DNA of 64,000 bases from Chitinophagaceae bacterium (GCA_016721725.1 JADKHN010000006.1:372001-436000); one strand, 5' to 3'. Counted from the stretch's first letter, positions 1 to 9,819 are shown. Numbers and translations: made by a program. Notes: a model not told the origin generated them from the letters alone.

Positions 1-1
1 G

Positions 2-1075
2 ATCATGGATTACAGCCGTATTGATACGAATCAGGGAAGAAATGAACTGTATGGTTTTTATAACCGAATGATCAGTCGTTTCCCCGAAGAGGGAAACTGG
101 TACTATCAACAGGGCCGGTTACTTTATCAGTTAGCCAAAGACAGCAATAACATTGAAAAATATCCGGAAATATCGCTGATCAGGAAAGAGGCCGGAGGAG
201 AAAAAGAATTTGACGAACCGGTCCTGGCCGAATTGTTATCTGACAGAATGGATTACAAAAAAGTGGGTACAATTCCGGGACCGGGCGACGCTGTGTTTGA
301 ACACATTAAAATTTTACAACCCTATGGTGAACAAGGGATCGCTTTTCTCAAAAAAGCCGACAGCATGCTTCGTGCAGATGATGGTATACATGCAGAGATC
401 AATGACAAGGTCGGGGATATGTTCACCTGGCTGGGACTGCCTTACCAGGCCAGTGCCCATTACCAGGTGGCGGTGGATGCCCGGCCCGATAATGCCACCC
501 TCCGGGAAAAACTGGCCGACAGCTATTCCGCCTCTTACCAATTGCGCAATGCACTGGCCCAATTGGATTCCCTTTTAAACCGCGGCCAGATCAATTTCCC
601 CAAACAGGTGGTGATGGCCGGGTACCTCGTTCACAGCGGGAAATTCGAAAAAGCACAGCAACTCCTTACCGAAGCGGAAAAAAATCATCTTTTCCCGCAA
701 GCCGATGTTATTGACCTGAACGGCCGCCTGCGACTACTCAGGAATCAGCCGGAAGAGGCCTTGAATTTCTATGTAAAAAAACTGGAACTGTTCCCGGGCG
801 ACTGCACGACGATGTACAGCATCGCGAGGATCTATGCGAAGATGAGGCAAAAGGATCTTGCCTGGAAATGGCTCGACAAAGCCCTGCTTGCCGGTTTCGA
901 ATATCCTTATGTACTGAAAAATGACCCGTATTTAGAAAACATACGCAACGCAGCCCGATGGAAATTCCTGAATAATGCGATCGATAGGTCTTTCGAAGTA
1001 AATGCAGAAGTAGATTATATTCAATTCAGAAATGACCTGCTTGCCGGCAAAGACTGGCTCAATTTTATAAAATGA
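2..1075 (+). CDS. C-terminal part of a caspase/TPR-family protein (5' end outside window)
   Basis: The frame is open to the left window edge, so this is probably the end of a longer gene rather than a 356-residue protein. It aligns along its whole length with the C-terminal 350 residues of the two caspase-TPR proteins downstream: shared landmarks are FYNR near the start, a FLKKAD segment, IND-K-GD followed by an aromatic-Trp-x-Gly-Leu, the VHSGKFEKAQ/RVHSGRFREAQ helix pair, DLNGRL, a KMxxKxxAxxWL repeat, and the closing pattern of LKxDPYLExIR. These are degenerate TPR helices. No catalytic part is visible here; that the missing N-terminus carries a caspase domain is inferred from the paralogues. 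Only 14 bp separate its stop from the next start, so the genes are probably co-transcribed. Confidence 0.85.
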   Translation: MMDYSRIDTNQGRNELYGFYNRMISRFPEEGNWYYQQGRLLYQLAKDSNNIEKYPEISLIRKEAGGEKEFDEPVLAELLSDRMDYKKVGTIPGPGDAVFEHIKILQPYGEQGIAFLKKADSMLRADDGIHAEINDKVGDMFTWLGLPYQASAHYQVAVDARPDNATLREKLADSYSASYQLRNALAQLDSLLNRGQINFPKQVVMAGYLVHSGKFEKAQQLLTEAEKNHLFPQADVIDLNGRLRLLRNQPEEALNFYVKKLELFPGDCTTMYSIARIYAKMRQKDLAWKWLDKALLAGFEYPYVLKNDPYLENIRNAARWKFLNNAIDRSFEVNAEVDYIQFRNDLLAGKDWLNFIK

Positions 1076-1089
1076 AGTATCTTGAATGA

Positions 1090-4000
1090 ATGAGAGCGTT
1101 CTTCGTCCTCCTTTTTATATTACAGCTCCCTTTTCTTGCCTTTACCCAGTCCTCCCCGGGTAATTCAAATCCCCATGTCTATGCCCTGGTGGTCGGGATC
1201 TCCAGCTACCGGGAAAAAGACATTCCCCAGCTCAGGTTCGCCAACCGGGATGCGGAACTATTCGCTGAATTTCTCCGTTCAAAGGCGGGCGGCTCGGTAC
1301 CGGAAGAGAACATCATCCTGCTCACCGATTCGGCTGCGACCACCGGCGCCGTGTACGACGCCATCTACGACCTGAAAAACAAGTGCCAGGCGGGCGACCT
1401 GGTCTATTTTTATTTTTCTGGTCACGGCGACCTGGAGAACACCACCATTTACAAGAACGGATTCCTCATCTGTTACGACTCCCCTCCTGTCAATTACGTG
1501 CGGCTTTCCCTCAGTATAGATTACCTGAACGATGTGGCCAATACCTTGTCGGCCCAGACGAACGCCAATGTGGTGCTGATCACCGATGCCTGCCATTCGG
1601 GCAAACTCGCCGGCAGCCAGATCAGGGGAAATATCCTTGTTGGAGAACAGTTGAGGGCGGTGCGAAACAAGGAGATCCGTATCACCTCCTGCGCCACCGA
1701 TCAGCTATCGAACGAGAACACGGATTGGGGCGGCGGACGCGGCGTATTCTCCTGGTACCTGGTCAACGGTCTTAAAGGACTTGCGGACCGGAAAAAAGAC
1801 GGTGTGATCACCATCGACGAGATCAAGGCCTACCTGGAATCCTCCCTGGCCAGTGACCCGGTATTGAAAAGGGAGAACCTGGTACAAACCCCAGTGATCA
1901 ACGGATCGGCCGGTTTCGCCTTGTCGAAAGTGGATCCTGTAACCCTACGCGACGCAGAACAGAATATGACGGCCAACCTCGCCCTCATGGTCCCGGCGCC
2001 GGTCATAACCCCGGAAGCAGAAGCGATACCCGCCAATGCGCAATCCTATTTCTTATCTCTAATGAAAAAGGAAAGTCTCGAAGAACTCACCGATAGCCTG
2101 CACCTGGAAGAACGCACCAAAGATGAGATCCCCTTCCTCCTCATCCAACAGGTACGGAACAAGGTCGTCAGCGAGGCCGGTAAGAACAAACTGAACGAAC
2201 TGGAAAGCCAGTTGCGCACCGATACGGTCAGGCTGAAGAAATTCAACGGCAAGATCGCCGTGGCCTTTGATGAAAAAGGCCAGGCCGTGATCGATGAATA
2301 CCTGCGTGGTGATGAAGCCGAACTGGAAAGGCGGCGCTACTATAACAGCCGCAATAACGGGTATGATGTTTATCCTAAGATGTTCGCCACGGCCATCAAA
2401 CTGACTCAACCTGATAATTTCCTGTTCAAGATCCTGCAGGTGAAGCTGCATTATTTCACGGGCGTTACCTTAAGACTAAAAATCCCAACGGTAGCGGATT
2501 ATTCCACACTCATCACCCAGGCCATAAATGAGCAGGAAAAAGCACTTAACCTGGAAGAGAACGCCGCTTACATTTACAACGAGATCGGGGTACTGAATAC
2601 GTACCGGAATAATTTTACTGCGGCTGAAACAAATTTCATCAAAGCCACCGAGATCGCTCCACAATGGGCCATTCCCTGGTCGAACCTCATCGGTGTTTTT
2701 ACACAAAACGGGAAATTAGATAAGGCGCAGGAAGCCATCTTAAAAGCGAAAGAGATACTACCGGGCTTACAAGGCATCTACGTCAACCAGGGCAATTTAA
2801 AGGAAAATCAGGGTGATCTGCTCTTTGCTGAAGAATTGTACAGGAAAAGTATCGACATCAATTCCCGGCATTATATGCCCTTCGAAAAACTGGCCAGGGT
2901 TCTGCATAAGACCACCCAATATGCAACAGCCGATTCATTTTATAACGAAGCCGATATCCGGAAGAAGGGCTATCACTTCTTCGCCGATTCTGTTGTTTAT
3001 ATTGAACCAAACTTCTTTGTTGATAATCCTATACCGCCCTGTCCGGTGGATGAGAAAGACGTTTCCATAAACGATGTACTGGGGCACTTCGCGCTGGGTG
3101 CGATCAGCTTTAATGAAGGCAAAACCGCAAAGGCTGAAACCGAATTCAGGAAAGTGATCTCCCTCGATCCCTCCAACCCGCTGGCCTTTTATTACCTCGG
3201 CAGGATACATTATGGAAAGCAGAGCCTGGAAGAAGCTGACATCAACTTTAAACTGGCTGTCCGGTATCACCTGGATGATTCCGCTTTCAAGCGATACCTG
3301 GATTCGATGTCAAAAAAATTACCTGCCACACCTTCACGGAGCTGTATCATTGCCCAATTCAGTTGGAAAAAGTTCGACAGAATGGAACCCCGGTTCTTCC
3401 TGGCCAAATTACTCAGGGAAAGGCATCATTATACCGAATCAGCATTTTGGTTAAGGGAGATCATTTCCCTTGACCCAACCTTCATCGGCGCCTATTATAA
3501 GTTATGGACGATGCTGGAATCCATCGGAAGGTACAGGGATGCTGAAGAACTGATGAAGCAGTTTCGAACGCATGCGAAAGATGAAGATAAGGCCATCCGT
3601 TATCTGTCCGACTTCTACAACCGCATCAACCGGCTCTTCCCGGATAACGGCGAATGGGCCTATAAAGCCGGCCTGTTCTTTTATCAATTGGCTGCCACTA
3701 ACCCCGGGGCATATCCCCTCGACCGCAAGATCCGCATACCGGATTCCCATGAAGAGAAATTCATCAATCACATACAGCCATCAGAAGCCTATCCGGATTT
3801 ACTTTTCTATATCCCGGGAACCAGCGAAATCGTGTATTATCCTAAAACAGTAAATTATCCAAGGGATTCGGGGATCTATTTCTTAAAAAAGGCAGACAAC
3901 CTCCTTGCTGCGGATGATGAGGCCATCGCCGATATCAACGACAAGATCGGTGACCTTTATGTTTGGCAGGGCCTGGAACTCAGGTCCATCTCCCACTACC

Positions 4001-4578
4001 GGAAATCGATCGACCGTAGAAGCGACCAGTCTGGCGTACGCATCAAGCTGATCGATGTATTGGATCACCAATGGTTTTACCAGGACGCGCTGGAGCAACT
4101 CGATACCCTTTACCATCGAAAGGAATTGAATTTTACCAATCGTTTACTGCTGGCGAAATACAGGGTCCATTCCGGCCGATTCAGGGAAGCGCAGGGTTTG
4201 CTCGACACGGCCGCCGTCATTCATCCATATAAGATGCCTGGAATTGCCGACCTGAACGGCAGGCTGCAATTGCTTTCCGGCAACCTGGCTAATGCCCTGG
4301 AGTTTTACAAAAAACTGTTTGATCTGGATAAAAAAGACAGCAATGTGCAGTACAGCATTTCCCGGATATTGGCGAAGATGGGCAACAAAGCAGAAGCGTT
4401 GAATTGGCTGGAATCAGCAATGAAAAGCGGGTTCAATTATTCGTTTGTATTAAAATACGATCCGTATCTTGAAAGCATAAGAGGATCGGCAGAATGGAAT
4501 GCACGGATGAAGACCTACGGGCCTGGATTTAAGCATTATCCGCCACCACCGACTTCCGGTAAAAAGATTATCCTGTAA
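1090..4578 (+). CDS. Exported caspase-domain (peptidase C14-like) protein with long TPR tail, paralogue 2
   Basis: 1,162 residues. Residues 1-20 form a signal peptide (hydrophobic run ending AFTQ), so the protein is predicted to be exported. Residues 28-280 form a caspase/metacaspase fold: the catalytic His is in SGHGD (His112) and the nucleophile in DACHSG (Cys168). The DACHSG context resembles metacaspases and orthocaspases, which cut after Arg or Lys; that specificity is inferred. Residues 233-244 (DRKKDGVITIDE) fit a 12-residue EF-hand calcium loop, with Asp at 1, Asp-Gly at 5-6, Ile at 8 and Glu at 12. Residues about 480-1150 are TPR-like helical repeats, probably a protein-binding scaffold. 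There is no T9SS sorting domain at the C-terminus. It is the middle of three tandem paralogues and starts 14 bp after the previous stop. The substrate and biological role are unknown. Confidence 0.9.
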   Translation: MRAFFVLLFILQLPFLAFTQSSPGNSNPHVYALVVGISSYREKDIPQLRFANRDAELFAEFLRSKAGGSVPEENIILLTDSAATTGAVYDAIYDLKNKCQAGDLVYFYFSGHGDLENTTIYKNGFLICYDSPPVNYVRLSLSIDYLNDVANTLSAQTNANVVLITDACHSGKLAGSQIRGNILVGEQLRAVRNKEIRITSCATDQLSNENTDWGGGRGVFSWYLVNGLKGLADRKKDGVITIDEIKAYLESSLASDPVLKRENLVQTPVINGSAGFALSKVDPVTLRDAEQNMTANLALMVPAPVITPEAEAIPANAQSYFLSLMKKESLEELTDSLHLEERTKDEIPFLLIQQVRNKVVSEAGKNKLNELESQLRTDTVRLKKFNGKIAVAFDEKGQAVIDEYLRGDEAELERRRYYNSRNNGYDVYPKMFATAIKLTQPDNFLFKILQVKLHYFTGVTLRLKIPTVADYSTLITQAINEQEKALNLEENAAYIYNEIGVLNTYRNNFTAAETNFIKATEIAPQWAIPWSNLIGVFTQNGKLDKAQEAILKAKEILPGLQGIYVNQGNLKENQGDLLFAEELYRKSIDINSRHYMPFEKLARVLHKTTQYATADSFYNEADIRKKGYHFFADSVVYIEPNFFVDNPIPPCPVDEKDVSINDVLGHFALGAISFNEGKTAKAETEFRKVISLDPSNPLAFYYLGRIHYGKQSLEEADINFKLAVRYHLDDSAFKRYLDSMSKKLPATPSRSCIIAQFSWKKFDRMEPRFFLAKLLRERHHYTESAFWLREIISLDPTFIGAYYKLWTMLESIGRYRDAEELMKQFRTHAKDEDKAIRYLSDFYNRINRLFPDNGEWAYKAGLFFYQLAATNPGAYPLDRKIRIPDSHEEKFINHIQPSEAYPDLLFYIPGTSEIVYYPKTVNYPRDSGIYFLKKADNLLAADDEAIADINDKIGDLYVWQGLELRSISHYRKSIDRRSDQSGVRIKLIDVLDHQWFYQDALEQLDTLYHRKELNFTNRLLLAKYRVHSGRFREAQGLLDTAAVIHPYKMPGIADLNGRLQLLSGNLANALEFYKKLFDLDKKDSNVQYSISRILAKMGNKAEALNWLESAMKSGFNYSFVLKYDPYLESIRGSAEWNARMKTYGPGFKHYPPPPTSGKKIIL

Positions 4579-4626
4579 GCCGCATTACTGGATTGGTATT
4601 AACAACTCAAATTGAGAAGATCAAAC

Positions 4627-7600
4627 ATGAAACAATTGCTGATCCTGTTTTTTTCCCTTGGAATGATCCAGTATGTCGCTTCCGCACAGCAGGCTGGTGA
4701 GAATAACAGGGAACCTCAAACCTATGCCGTTATTGTGGGAATTGCAGGTTATAAGGAAAAGGACATCCCACAACTACGATTTGCCAACCGGGATGCAGAA
4801 GCCTTCTCCGGCTTCCTGCGCTCAAAAGCCGGCGGGTCCGTACCCGAAGATAATATCACCCTGTTGGTCGACTCCCAGGCGACCACAAGCGCCGTTTACG
4901 ATGCGATCTATCAACTCAGCAAAACAGCCGGAAAAGGGGACCTGGTCTATTTTTATTTTTCAGGACATGGGGACCTGGAGAACGCCACTATGTACAAGAA
5001 CGGTTTCCTGATCTGTTACGACTCCCCTCCCACCAATTATGTAAAACTCGCCCTCAGTGTTGATTATCTGAATGACATCGCGAATACCCTTTCGGCACAA
5101 ACCCTGGCTAAAGTGGTGCTCATTACCGATGCCTGTCATTCGGGTAAACTGGCTGGCAGCAGGAACAAAGGAACCTTCCTGGTAGGCGATCAATTGAGAA
5201 TGGTTAGGGACAAGGAGATCCGGATCACTTCCTGTGCAGAGAACCAGTTGTCAAATGAGAATGAGGCATGGGGCGGCGGAAGGGGCGTTTTTTCGTATTA
5301 CCTGATCATTGGATTGAAGGGACTGGCCGACAGGCAGAACGATGGCGTGGTCACCCTGGATGAAATAAAACACTACCTCGATTCGGCCTTATCGAAAGAC
5401 CCGGTGCTGACCCGCGAGAACCTGGTTCAAACGCCGGTGCTGAAAGGCATTGGAAGTTTTCTGCTGGCAAGAACGGATAACTCCATTGCCAGGGCTACTG
5501 AAATGGAGATGAAACAGGACATGGTCATGATGCAGGCATCCGTACCCATTACCAGTAATGAAGAAGTGATCCCTGCAAATGGTCAGCATTATTTTTTCTC
5601 CCTGCTGAAAAAGATCAGCCTGGAAACGATCACCACCACCGATACCCTGGATGATCTGGATCCTTCCCGGCTGCCCTTTGCCGTTATCAATAGCATAACC
5701 AACCAGACAGTATCGGAAGCAGGCAGGGCCAAACTGAAAGAGCTTGAAACATCGCTTCGTGAAAACCCCGCCTTGCTGAAGAAATTCAGCAGCAAACTGG
5801 CCGTTGCCTTTGATGAAAAAGGACAGCAGGTCATCAACCAGTACCTCAAAGGCGATGAGGCGGAACTCGAAAGACGGCGCTACTACAACGCGGAGAACAA
5901 TGGGTACGATGTCTATCCCAAAATGTTTTCGGTTGCCATGAAACTGACGCAGGCAGACAGTTATCTCCGGGGTATCCTGGAATTAAAGATGCATTATTTC
6001 AAAGGGGTCAGTCTCCGATTGAAGATTCCGTTAACAGATGATCCCATGCCCCTCGTAGAGGAGGCATTGGCGGAACAAAAGAAAGCGCTGGCGATGGTAG
6101 ATAACGCCGCATACATCTACAATGAACTGGGCGTGCTTTACAGCTTGAAAAAAGAATATGAAATTGCCGAAAATTATTATAAAAAAGCCGGTGAATTGTC
6201 GCCTGAATGGGTAGTGCCCTGGGCCAACCTCTCTGGTTTGTACGCCACCACCCGGAGTTTTGAGAAAGGCATGGCAGCCGCGGAAAAAGCCAAAGCCCTC
6301 AGCCCCGGTCTCTTGTGCATTTATGTGAACAGCGGTTACCTGCAGGAGAAAAAAGGCAACCTGCTGAAGGCCGAGGATCTTTATCATAAAAGCATTAACA
6401 TCAATTCGCGCCATTATTCGCCCTTTGAACGACTGGGCCATGTTTACCTGAACACCACCCAATACGCCCTGGCCGATTCATTCCTGTATGAAGCCGCAGT
6501 CAGGAAAAAAGGGTTCCATTTTCCGCCGGAAGAATTTAATCACGACAAACAATTATTAACTCCAACGATCGAGGACCGCATGCGTGTTTGCAAAGTGGAC
6601 AGCAATGATGTGGGAAATAAGGATGTGTTGGGCTTATTCTCGCTCGGGCTCCTGTCCTGCGAATCGTTTGGGCCGATCACTGCTGATGGGGTACGGTTCA
6701 TCGAACGGGGAAACGGACAAATTTCACCCCCCGATATGGAAAGGGCCGAACGGGCCTTCCGGAAGATCCTGTTGCTGGATAAAACCAATCCCCTGGCCTG
6801 CCATTACCTGGGCAAATTGTTGTACTGGCAAAACAAATGGGCAGAAGCGGAGCTCTTGCTGAAACTTTCACTTACCAATCGCCCGGACAGCGCTTCTTTC
6901 ATGCATTACCTGGATTCAATGGCCAGGTCATTGCCCAAAACAGCCTCCCGGGAATGCATTATTAAAAATACCCGGGCAGGATATTTCGATTTTAAAGCGC
7001 TCGATGACCATTACTTCCTGGCTTCCCTCTACGAAAAATGGAACCACTTTGATGAAGCGGAGATGCAATACCGCAGGATCATCTCCATAGCGCCAAACTC
7101 CATCGGGGGGTATTTCAAACTTTGGAATATGCTGGAAGCGCTCGGCAGGTACCGGGATGCGGAAAACCTGGTCTTTGCCTTCCTGGCAGCCAACCCGGAA
7201 CAGAAAAAATATGCTGAAAATGAATTGAACGCATTTTATACGAGGGTGTTAAAAGTATTTCCTTCCGATGCGAATTGGAATTACCGGGCAGGCCTGTTCC
7301 TTTACCGGATTGCCGCCGACCGGCCTGGTGCATACCCGTATGATCTGAAAACGGTTACCCCGGATACGCATGTGGAACAGTTCTTAAAAATGAGTGAGGA
7401 AAAAGTCAATTACTACCCGCTTTTACCCGGGCCATTCCGGGATCTGCTGATATTCCAGGGTGCAAACGATATCCAGTATCCATTTACAAATGCCATCCTT
7501 TACCTGGAAAGGGCGGACAGCCTTTCCAACTTTACGGATGAGGATCTTGCCGGTATCAATGACAAATTGGGCGACCTCTTTACCTGGCAGGGACTTCATG

Positions 7601-8199
7601 AAAAAGCCATCGGCCGCTACGAACGATCATTGATGCTGCAGCCGGAAAATTCAGGAGTCCGGATGAAACTCATCGATGGGTATGACTTCACTTTCCGACT
7701 CTCGGATGCCTTATCTCAACTCGATTCACTGGACAAACGCCGGGAGATCAATTATTCCAAGCTATTGCTGAAGTCAAAATATCAAATGCAGGCCGGAGAT
7801 TTCGCCGAAGCGGAAAAATTACTAACCCGGGCCGAAAAAACAAATCCCCTCCACGATCCTGTGCTGATCGACCTGAATGGAAGGTTAATGATGCTTTCCG
7901 GAAAAGCAAGCAAGGCAATCCCTTACTATCAAAAATTACTGGAACTTGATCCGTTTAACAGCGATCTCCAATATACACTGGCCAAATTGTATGCACGGAT
8001 CGGAAAGCAACCAGAAGCCTGGAAATGGCTGACAGAATCATTGAAAAACGGTTTTTCCTATGCGTTCGTGATCACATCGGACAACGACTGGGAGAAATAC
8101 CGTGAACAACCCCGGTGGAGAATATTGACTCGGAGTATGTTTAAGAAAGAATACCCATTAGAGGTGAGTCCCTTCAAGAGTTTATTTGAAGGTTACTGA
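4627..8199 (+). CDS. Exported caspase-domain (peptidase C14-like) protein with long TPR tail, paralogue 3
   Basis: 1,190 residues from the ATG at 4627. A TTG at 4612 is also in frame, but the ATG places a clean signal peptide (MKQLLILFFSLGM, cleavage after SA-QQ) at the N-terminus, so it is preferred. The organisation is that of the preceding gene: caspase fold with His114 in SGHGD and Cys170 in DACHSG, an EF-hand-like loop at 235-246 (DRQNDGVVTLDE), a linker, then TPR-like repeats from about 480 to the end. The caspase domain is far more alike between the two paralogues than the TPR tails, suggesting conserved chemistry and diverging partners. Its stop lies 11 bp from the stop of a fourth, convergent caspase gene. 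There is no C-terminal secretion-sorting domain, so a periplasmic location is the simplest guess. Confidence 0.9.
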   Translation: MKQLLILFFSLGMIQYVASAQQAGENNREPQTYAVIVGIAGYKEKDIPQLRFANRDAEAFSGFLRSKAGGSVPEDNITLLVDSQATTSAVYDAIYQLSKTAGKGDLVYFYFSGHGDLENATMYKNGFLICYDSPPTNYVKLALSVDYLNDIANTLSAQTLAKVVLITDACHSGKLAGSRNKGTFLVGDQLRMVRDKEIRITSCAENQLSNENEAWGGGRGVFSYYLIIGLKGLADRQNDGVVTLDEIKHYLDSALSKDPVLTRENLVQTPVLKGIGSFLLARTDNSIARATEMEMKQDMVMMQASVPITSNEEVIPANGQHYFFSLLKKISLETITTTDTLDDLDPSRLPFAVINSITNQTVSEAGRAKLKELETSLRENPALLKKFSSKLAVAFDEKGQQVINQYLKGDEAELERRRYYNAENNGYDVYPKMFSVAMKLTQADSYLRGILELKMHYFKGVSLRLKIPLTDDPMPLVEEALAEQKKALAMVDNAAYIYNELGVLYSLKKEYEIAENYYKKAGELSPEWVVPWANLSGLYATTRSFEKGMAAAEKAKALSPGLLCIYVNSGYLQEKKGNLLKAEDLYHKSININSRHYSPFERLGHVYLNTTQYALADSFLYEAAVRKKGFHFPPEEFNHDKQLLTPTIEDRMRVCKVDSNDVGNKDVLGLFSLGLLSCESFGPITADGVRFIERGNGQISPPDMERAERAFRKILLLDKTNPLACHYLGKLLYWQNKWAEAELLLKLSLTNRPDSASFMHYLDSMARSLPKTASRECIIKNTRAGYFDFKALDDHYFLASLYEKWNHFDEAEMQYRRIISIAPNSIGGYFKLWNMLEALGRYRDAENLVFAFLAANPEQKKYAENELNAFYTRVLKVFPSDANWNYRAGLFLYRIAADRPGAYPYDLKTVTPDTHVEQFLKMSEEKVNYYPLLPGPFRDLLIFQGANDIQYPFTNAILYLERADSLSNFTDEDLAGINDKLGDLFTWQGLHEKAIGRYERSLMLQPENSGVRMKLIDGYDFTFRLSDALSQLDSLDKRREINYSKLLLKSKYQMQAGDFAEAEKLLTRAEKTNPLHDPVLIDLNGRLMMLSGKASKAIPYYQKLLELDPFNSDLQYTLAKLYARIGKQPEAWKWLTESLKNGFSYAFVITSDNDWEKYREQPRWRILTRSMFKKEYPLEVSPFKSLFEGY

Positions 8200-8210
8200 G
8201 CTATCTAAGA

Positions 8211-9527
8211 TCATCTGCCTGTCAAAACCTGGTAATAAGGGGTCTGATCGCAGATATTCGGTGAATCACAATAGGTCCGCAAGGCTTTCCGCTCGGTCTG
8301 GTCCATTGTCCTTTTCAATACATCATCCCATCTTACACCCCGCTTCATATAACCCAGGTGTTCCTGTAAAGACTGGTTGAAAAAGTAGGAAAAGAAACCG
8401 CCGAACCGGTCATTGCTGCAGGCTTTCTGGTCGATATCCGCCGCCGTGGCGATGATGGACGTGGTTACCGTAGGAAAGAACAGGTTGCGTACATTTTCCT
8501 GGAAGAGTTCGAGTCCCAATACCTTTTGTTCAGGAGGCGGCGTACCGATCTCCTTATTATCGGTCACCTTGGTATTGCAGCAATCGGTGATGACGAGGTT
8601 TAACCTGGCCCCTTTCATTTTGATCCTTTTCATGATGTCTTCGGCCTGAATGGAGTTGACGTTGAAGGTCCAGTCGATCTTCTCCCGCAGGTCAAGGTAG
8701 GGATAGCGCCGGCTGTCCTTTTCCTTTCGGAAGCCATGGCCCGAATAGTAAAAGACGACAATGTCGTTTGGTGACGGCTTGATCGTATCCAGCGCGCGGT
8801 CAACAGTGGCTTTCTTGTAATTTGCTCCTGATATCAGCGTAGGCTGCAGCCGGATACCGATCATTTTGGTCAGCAGGCTAAACAGGTTCAGGGTCCTGTC
8901 CATATCCATCTTACAGGAATTACCGATCACCGGGTCGTTGACATTGGCCACAATGATGAGGTGGACGCGGGCGTTCTTTTCAATAGCGCTCAGGGCCTTT
9001 GATCCCGTATAATTCAGGTTGGCGATGAAGGGTTCATTGGCGTTGAAATAGCCGGAGGCGATGCTTTTCAGTTGGGCATTGTTGAGCAGCAGGGAAGAAT
9101 CGAATACACTGATCAGGCCATTTGGATTGGAAAGTGTCGCCGTTACACCCCAGGGTTCATATTCATTTCCCGTAATGGTTTTCCGGAACCAGTAGACCGG
9201 CACCTTAAAACCCGGGTATCCGTTGCCGCGGATGAAGCGGGGGGCCGACAAACGATAGAAGAAAATATCCTTACCGGTTATACCATTGATGGGATCCGGG
9301 TAATCTTCCTCCACCTGCAGGTCAACCAATTGCTCTTCTTTGGTTTCAGGGTTGTTGAATCGTATGCGCAAGATCCCGCCTCCGTTACCGTTATTGACGA
9401 ACAAAGCGTCATAAACCGTATTGTCTTTTTCGGTCTTCATCTGGTATTTAAGCCGGTAGACGGCTTGTGCGTTGGACCAGTGGATCCCGGAAAACAGGAA
9501 CAGGATGGTAAAAAGAAATTTATTCAT
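8211..9527 (-). CDS. Exported caspase-family protein without TPR tail
   Basis: 438 residues from the ATG at 9527; an upstream in-frame start at 9566 would put a hydrophilic stretch before the signal peptide (MNKFLFTILFLFSGI, ending SNAQA). The N-terminal 180 residues are a unique region, perhaps a beta-rich domain. Residues about 185-435 form the caspase domain: VVFYYSGHG places the catalytic His at 264, and VITDCCNTK aligns with VLITDACHSG of the neighbours, making Cys317 the likely nucleophile and Cys316 an extra cysteine. The residues following the nucleophile (NTK rather than HSG) differ from metacaspases, so cleavage specificity may differ. It is convergent with the caspase-TPR array, 11 bp stop to stop. 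No partner or substrate can be named. Confidence 0.88.
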   Translation of the reverse strand: MNKFLFTILFLFSGIHWSNAQAVYRLKYQMKTEKDNTVYDALFVNNGNGGGILRIRFNNPETKEEQLVDLQVEEDYPDPINGITGKDIFFYRLSAPRFIRGNGYPGFKVPVYWFRKTITGNEYEPWGVTATLSNPNGLISVFDSSLLLNNAQLKSIASGYFNANEPFIANLNYTGSKALSAIEKNARVHLIIVANVNDPVIGNSCKMDMDRTLNLFSLLTKMIGIRLQPTLISGANYKKATVDRALDTIKPSPNDIVVFYYSGHGFRKEKDSRRYPYLDLREKIDWTFNVNSIQAEDIMKRIKMKGARLNLVITDCCNTKVTDNKEIGTPPPEQKVLGLELFQENVRNLFFPTVTTSIIATAADIDQKACSNDRFGGFFSYFFNQSLQEHLGYMKRGVRWDDVLKRTMDQTERKALRTYCDSPNICDQTPYYQVLTGR

Positions 9528-9648
9528 GAGTTTATATTTCGTCAGTAGACAATCGGCAATAAGCAATGGGCAACGGAGGGTTTGAAAATTGGATCCTGCA
9601 AAAAATCAATTCCTGGTATTGTTCGAGTTTGGAATTGTATTATTAAAT

Positions 9649-9755
9649 GGATGTCATCCTGCCTGCCCCGCATACTTGCCGGGGAGCTTGTCGAAGGATA
9701 ATCCTTTTAGGAAAATGACGCTAAATTAGGCGACTTCGACAGGCTCAGTCTGACA
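9649..9755. repeat. Dispersed imperfect palindromic intergenic repeat, copy 1, with nested insertion
   Basis: The left arm ATGTCATCCTG...AGCTTGTCGAAGGA is complementary to the right arm CTTCGACAGGCTCAG...TGACA. A second copy lies at 57953-58057. Relative to that copy, this one carries about 23 extra bases at 9662-9684 (a C-rich then G-rich hairpin module beginning CCTGCC) inside the left arm. The rest of the 290-bp gap 9528-9819 holds short A/T-rich stretches and no gene. Confidence 0.75.
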
Positions 9756-9819
9756 AAATTCTCAACCTGACACACTACTCAATTCCTTTTTGACCCCAAA
9801 AAACATTTTCCATTTTCCG

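Noticed and set aside
1090..8199. Caspase-TPR proteins as T9SS cargo
   Set aside because: Their C-termini end in ordinary TPR helices and lack a T9SS sorting domain such as that of the gene at 42185.
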